6,758 bases of DNA, from assembly GCA_045646245.1 (NCBI GenBank), contig JAZRKJ010000011.1, forward strand, positions 1 to 6,758, read 5' to 3'. This stretch comes from SIG607 sp045646245. Its GTDB lineage: Bacteria > Bacillota > Clostridia > Oscillospirales > Acutalibacteraceae. Positions 5,640 to 6,758 of this stretch are shown here, one piece after another. Under the pieces are notes generated by a model, which saw only the letters and a program-made list of their open reading frames with translations, had not been told where the DNA came from and did not search any database. The first letter of the stretch is position 1; each line of letters begins with the position of its first letter. The translations under genes were made by a program, and so were the position numbers.

Positions 5640-6479
5640 ATGAAAGATATACAGTTTAATGAAAGAAAACAGCACGGACTTCCCGACTTCCCTTTTCAGT
5701 ATTATTACATAGATTCTACCCATCCGCAGTACGTTATGCCGCTCCATTGGCACGGCGAGTTTGAGCTTATAAGAGTAATAAGCGGAAGCTTTAATTTATT
5801 TTTGGACAACGTGCCCTTAACGCTTAACGAGGGCGACAGCGCTATTATAGACTGTACCACAATGCACCGTGGCATTCCAGACAATACAACCTACGAATGT
5901 ATAGTTTTCAGTATATCTATGCTTTATAAAAAGAGTAATGATATTATAAGGCAATACATACGCCCCATAGCTCATAAAAAGGTTTCGGTAGAGCGAATTC
6001 CTACAGGCAACACAAAAGCACTTATAAACGAAATATTCAACACAGCAAGCCAAAAAAAGAATATGTATGAACTTAAAATCCACAGTCTTTTATTTGATTT
6101 TTTCTTGTCTCTTTATGACGAAAAGCTTATAACCACACAAGAAAAGCATAAAAATGCAAAACAGATGGAGGTTATAGGAGAATTACTCGATTGGATTGAG
6201 GAAAATTTCACCGAAAGCATCACACTTTCCTCTCTTTCAAAGGTTTCGGGGCCGAACCAAAAATACCTTTGCCGGTTTTTTAAAGAGTACACCGGCAGAA
6301 CTCCCATTGATTATATAAATAACCTTAGAATCGATGCAGCCTGTCACGAAATGAAGCACAGTAATATGAGCATAACCGAAGCGGCGCTTGAATGTGGCTT
6401 TAACAGTATAAGCTATTTCACAAAAACCTTTAAAAAGTACAAAGGTATATCGCCAAGGGAATATATGGCAAATAAATAA
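5640..6479 (+). CDS. AraC-family transcriptional regulator of the fucose locus
   Basis: A 279-residue regulator with an N-terminal cupin sensor (about residues 20-90; PLHWHGEFELIRVISG carries His36, His38 and Glu40) and a C-terminal double helix-turn-helix (about 180-279; LSSLSKVSGPNQKYLCRFFKEYTG and ITEAALECGFNSISYFTKTFKKYKG), ending in the family PREYM motif. The cupin side probably senses a sugar, plausibly fucose or fuculose; the ligand is not visible. I chose the ATG at 5640 because GAGG lies seven bases upstream; the ATG at 5604 has its AGG only three bases away and adds 12 residues without family character. It is divergent from fucI, the typical position for a local activator. E. coli uses an unrelated DeoR-type FucR for this task, so the name fucR is not applied. 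Confidence 0.92.
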   Translation: MKDIQFNERKQHGLPDFPFQYYYIDSTHPQYVMPLHWHGEFELIRVISGSFNLFLDNVPLTLNEGDSAIIDCTTMHRGIPDNTTYECIVFSISMLYKKSNDIIRQYIRPIAHKKVSVERIPTGNTKALINEIFNTASQKKNMYELKIHSLLFDFFLSLYDEKLITTQEKHKNAKQMEVIGELLDWIEENFTESITLSSLSKVSGPNQKYLCRFFKEYTGRTPIDYINNLRIDAACHEMKHSNMSITEAALECGFNSISYFTKTFKKYKGISPREYMANK

Positions 6480-6587
6480 CAGAGAATCCCCTTTCCCATT
6501 TTTCTAACAAAAAAAGAGCCAAACGGGAGTTGTTCTTAGGGATAAAATGCCTAAAAAAGCAAATTTTTGCGGTCTAATGTGTTAAAA

Positions 6588-6618
6588 AGCCGTGGTATGC
6601 GTCAGCATTACCACGGCT
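6588..6618 (+). other. Hairpin between the regulator gene and the terminator
   Basis: AGCCGTGGTA (6588-6597) pairs perfectly with TACCACGGCT (6609-6618); TGC and GCA inside the loop can extend the stem past a one-base bulge. It holds the same position relative to the conserved CAGACTGTAGAC linker as the hairpin at 92-115, but its sequence has changed on both sides of the stem. The 6480-6587 stretch before it has no gene; it holds only AT-rich sequence and a small TTAGG/CCTAA inverted repeat (about 6537-6555). Confidence 0.75.
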
Positions 6619-6709
6619 CAGACTGTAGACAAAGCAGGTTTTCTAAGCAAGAGAAAATCTGCTTTTTTCTTTTTTTGGATTAAAATAGAGAAAATTTAAT
6701 AAAACATCA
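6612..6709. repeat. Right arm of the 98-bp inverted repeat
   Basis: Reverse complement of 1-98 with two mismatches (6651 and 6617). It includes the terminator at 6631-6676 and further conserved AT-rich sequence out to CATCA at 6705-6709. Because the left arm is cut by the window edge, the repeat may continue past 6709. The remaining bases 6710-6758 contain no recognised gene start. Confidence 0.9.
6631..6676 (+). terminator. Intrinsic terminator of the AraC-type regulator gene
   Basis: A 14-bp stem (6631-6644 with 6652-6665, one G-U pair in the RNA) closes a seven-base loop and runs into T6-C-T7 (6663-6676). It is the same terminator as at 34-79, here reading rightward, about 150 bases past the regulator stop codon. 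Confidence 0.88.
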
Positions 6710-6758
6710 AATAAATCTCGTAAGAGGTCGGTATATCGTTGCCTTTTATCGAGTATTT

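Noticed and set aside
5520..5640. Catabolite response element (cre) at the fucI promoter
   Set aside because: No stretch resembling the TGWAARCGNTWNCW pattern was found in the divergent promoter region.
1..6709. Inverted repeats as ends of a transposon carrying the fucose locus
   Set aside because: No transposase, integrase or target-site duplication is visible, and each arm contains a functional-looking terminator placed at a gene end; a dispersed terminator repeat is simpler.

Overview
The window looks like chromosomal DNA of an AT-rich, low-GC Gram-positive anaerobe, most likely a gut Clostridia member. This is inferred from the AGGAGG-type ribosome sites, the exclusive use of TAA as terminal stop codon, the U-rich intrinsic terminators and the clostridial flavour of the FucI/FucU/FucA proteins. 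No 16S or other taxonomic marker is present, so the assignment is not firm.

Layout, left to right. Positions 1-127 hold a two-hairpin 3'-end element with a strong leftward intrinsic terminator. A leftward two-gene unit follows: sfsA (1614-919) and a cytoplasmic alpha/beta-hydrolase/acetylesterase (919-128), joined by a TAATG overlap. The 230-bp spacer 1615-1844 carries the probable sfsA promoter, a small hairpin and what looks like a decayed dispersed intergenic repeat. The leftward fucose operon runs from 5519 down to 1845 in the order fucI, fucU, alpha/beta hydrolase, fucA. It ends in a 15-bp UUCG-loop terminator that overlaps the fucA stop codon. An AraC-family regulator (5640-6479) is transcribed divergently from fucI. 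Its 3' end is followed by a second, inverted copy of the two-hairpin element that lies at the left edge.

Working together: FucU interconverts fucose anomers, FucI isomerises L-fucose (or D-arabinose) to the ketose, and FucA cleaves the ketose 1-phosphate to DHAP and lactaldehyde. The hydrolase placed between fucU and fucA may remove acyl groups from the sugar or a related glycan (inference). Fuculokinase, a fucose transporter and a lactaldehyde reductase are absent from the window. The AraC protein probably controls the operon from a 22-bp-spaced direct repeat beside two fully interlocked divergent promoters.

Most notable observations: (1) fucI carries two lesions, a one-base deletion near codon 25 and an in-frame TAG at codon 213, yet it keeps its promoter, ribosome site, full length and all three metal ligands. 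(2) A 98-bp inverted repeat with 96 matches brackets the whole locus, one copy at the 3' end of each outward transcription unit. (3) The hairpins next to the two repeat arms differ in sequence but keep pairing through compensatory changes. I found no clear evidence of a wholly new gene system.
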